Source: an uncultured Garciella sp. (GTDB lineage Bacteria > Bacillota > Clostridia > Eubacteriales > Garciellaceae). From it: a stretch of 6,704 bases of DNA. The stretch covers positions 1-6,704 of the forward strand of contig USMD01000099.1 in NCBI GenBank assembly GCA_900555725.1, written 5' to 3'. A model generated the notes under the pieces. It saw only the letters and a list, made by a program, of their open reading frames with translations, searched no databases and was not told where the DNA came from. Of the stretch, positions 6,703 to 6,704 are shown in pieces. Made by a program: the position numbers and the translations under genes. Positions within the stretch are counted from its first letter, which is position 1, and every line of letters begins with the position of its first letter.

Positions 6703-6704
6703 TC

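Noticed and set aside
6669..6704. Continuation of the ftsQ reading frame to the window end
   Set aside because: These codons are Nextera adapter sequence, not genome. The open frame there is accidental.

Overview
This window is a stretch of the division and cell wall (dcw) gene cluster from a low-GC Gram-positive bacterium, most likely a member of the Clostridia. The base composition is strongly AT-rich (about one third GC by eye). Codons are A/T-ending, start sites carry strong GGAGG-type ribosome binding sites, and the gene order is the Firmicutes murF-mraY-murD-ftsW(spoVE)...murA-ftsQ(divIB) type. The genus cannot be fixed from the sequence alone.

Layout: bases 1-32 and 6670-6702 are Illumina Nextera (Tn5 mosaic-end) adapter, in opposite orientations, so the biological insert is 33-6669 and both ends are library cut sites rather than natural boundaries. 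Bases 33-269 are an AT-rich leader with no intact gene. Four tightly packed genes follow on the + strand: murF (270-1649), mraY (1653-2612), murD (2630-4006) and ftsW/spoVE (3999-5105). Gaps are 3 and 17 nt, then an 8-nt overlap, so this looks like one transcription unit. A 113-bp intergenic stretch (5106-5218) with a possible promoter and a hairpin precedes murA (5219-6469). A 32-bp perfect palindrome at the murA stop codon looks like a terminator. After it, a gene starting at 6540 encodes a basic N-terminus plus one membrane helix and is cut off by the adapter; position and topology suggest ftsQ/divIB.

Function: MurA makes the first committed precursor (UDP-GlcNAc-enolpyruvate). MurD and MurF add D-Glu and D-Ala-D-Ala to the stem peptide. 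MraY moves the finished UDP-MurNAc-pentapeptide to the lipid carrier (lipid I), and FtsW/SpoVE polymerises lipid II outside the membrane. FtsQ/DivIB belongs to the division complex. Catalytic motifs are present in all five complete proteins.

I see no previously undescribed system. The points that deserve a second look are the adapters at both ends, the absence of murG between ftsW and murA, the absence of murE directly upstream of murF, and the separation of murA from its neighbours by a possible promoter and a probable terminator.
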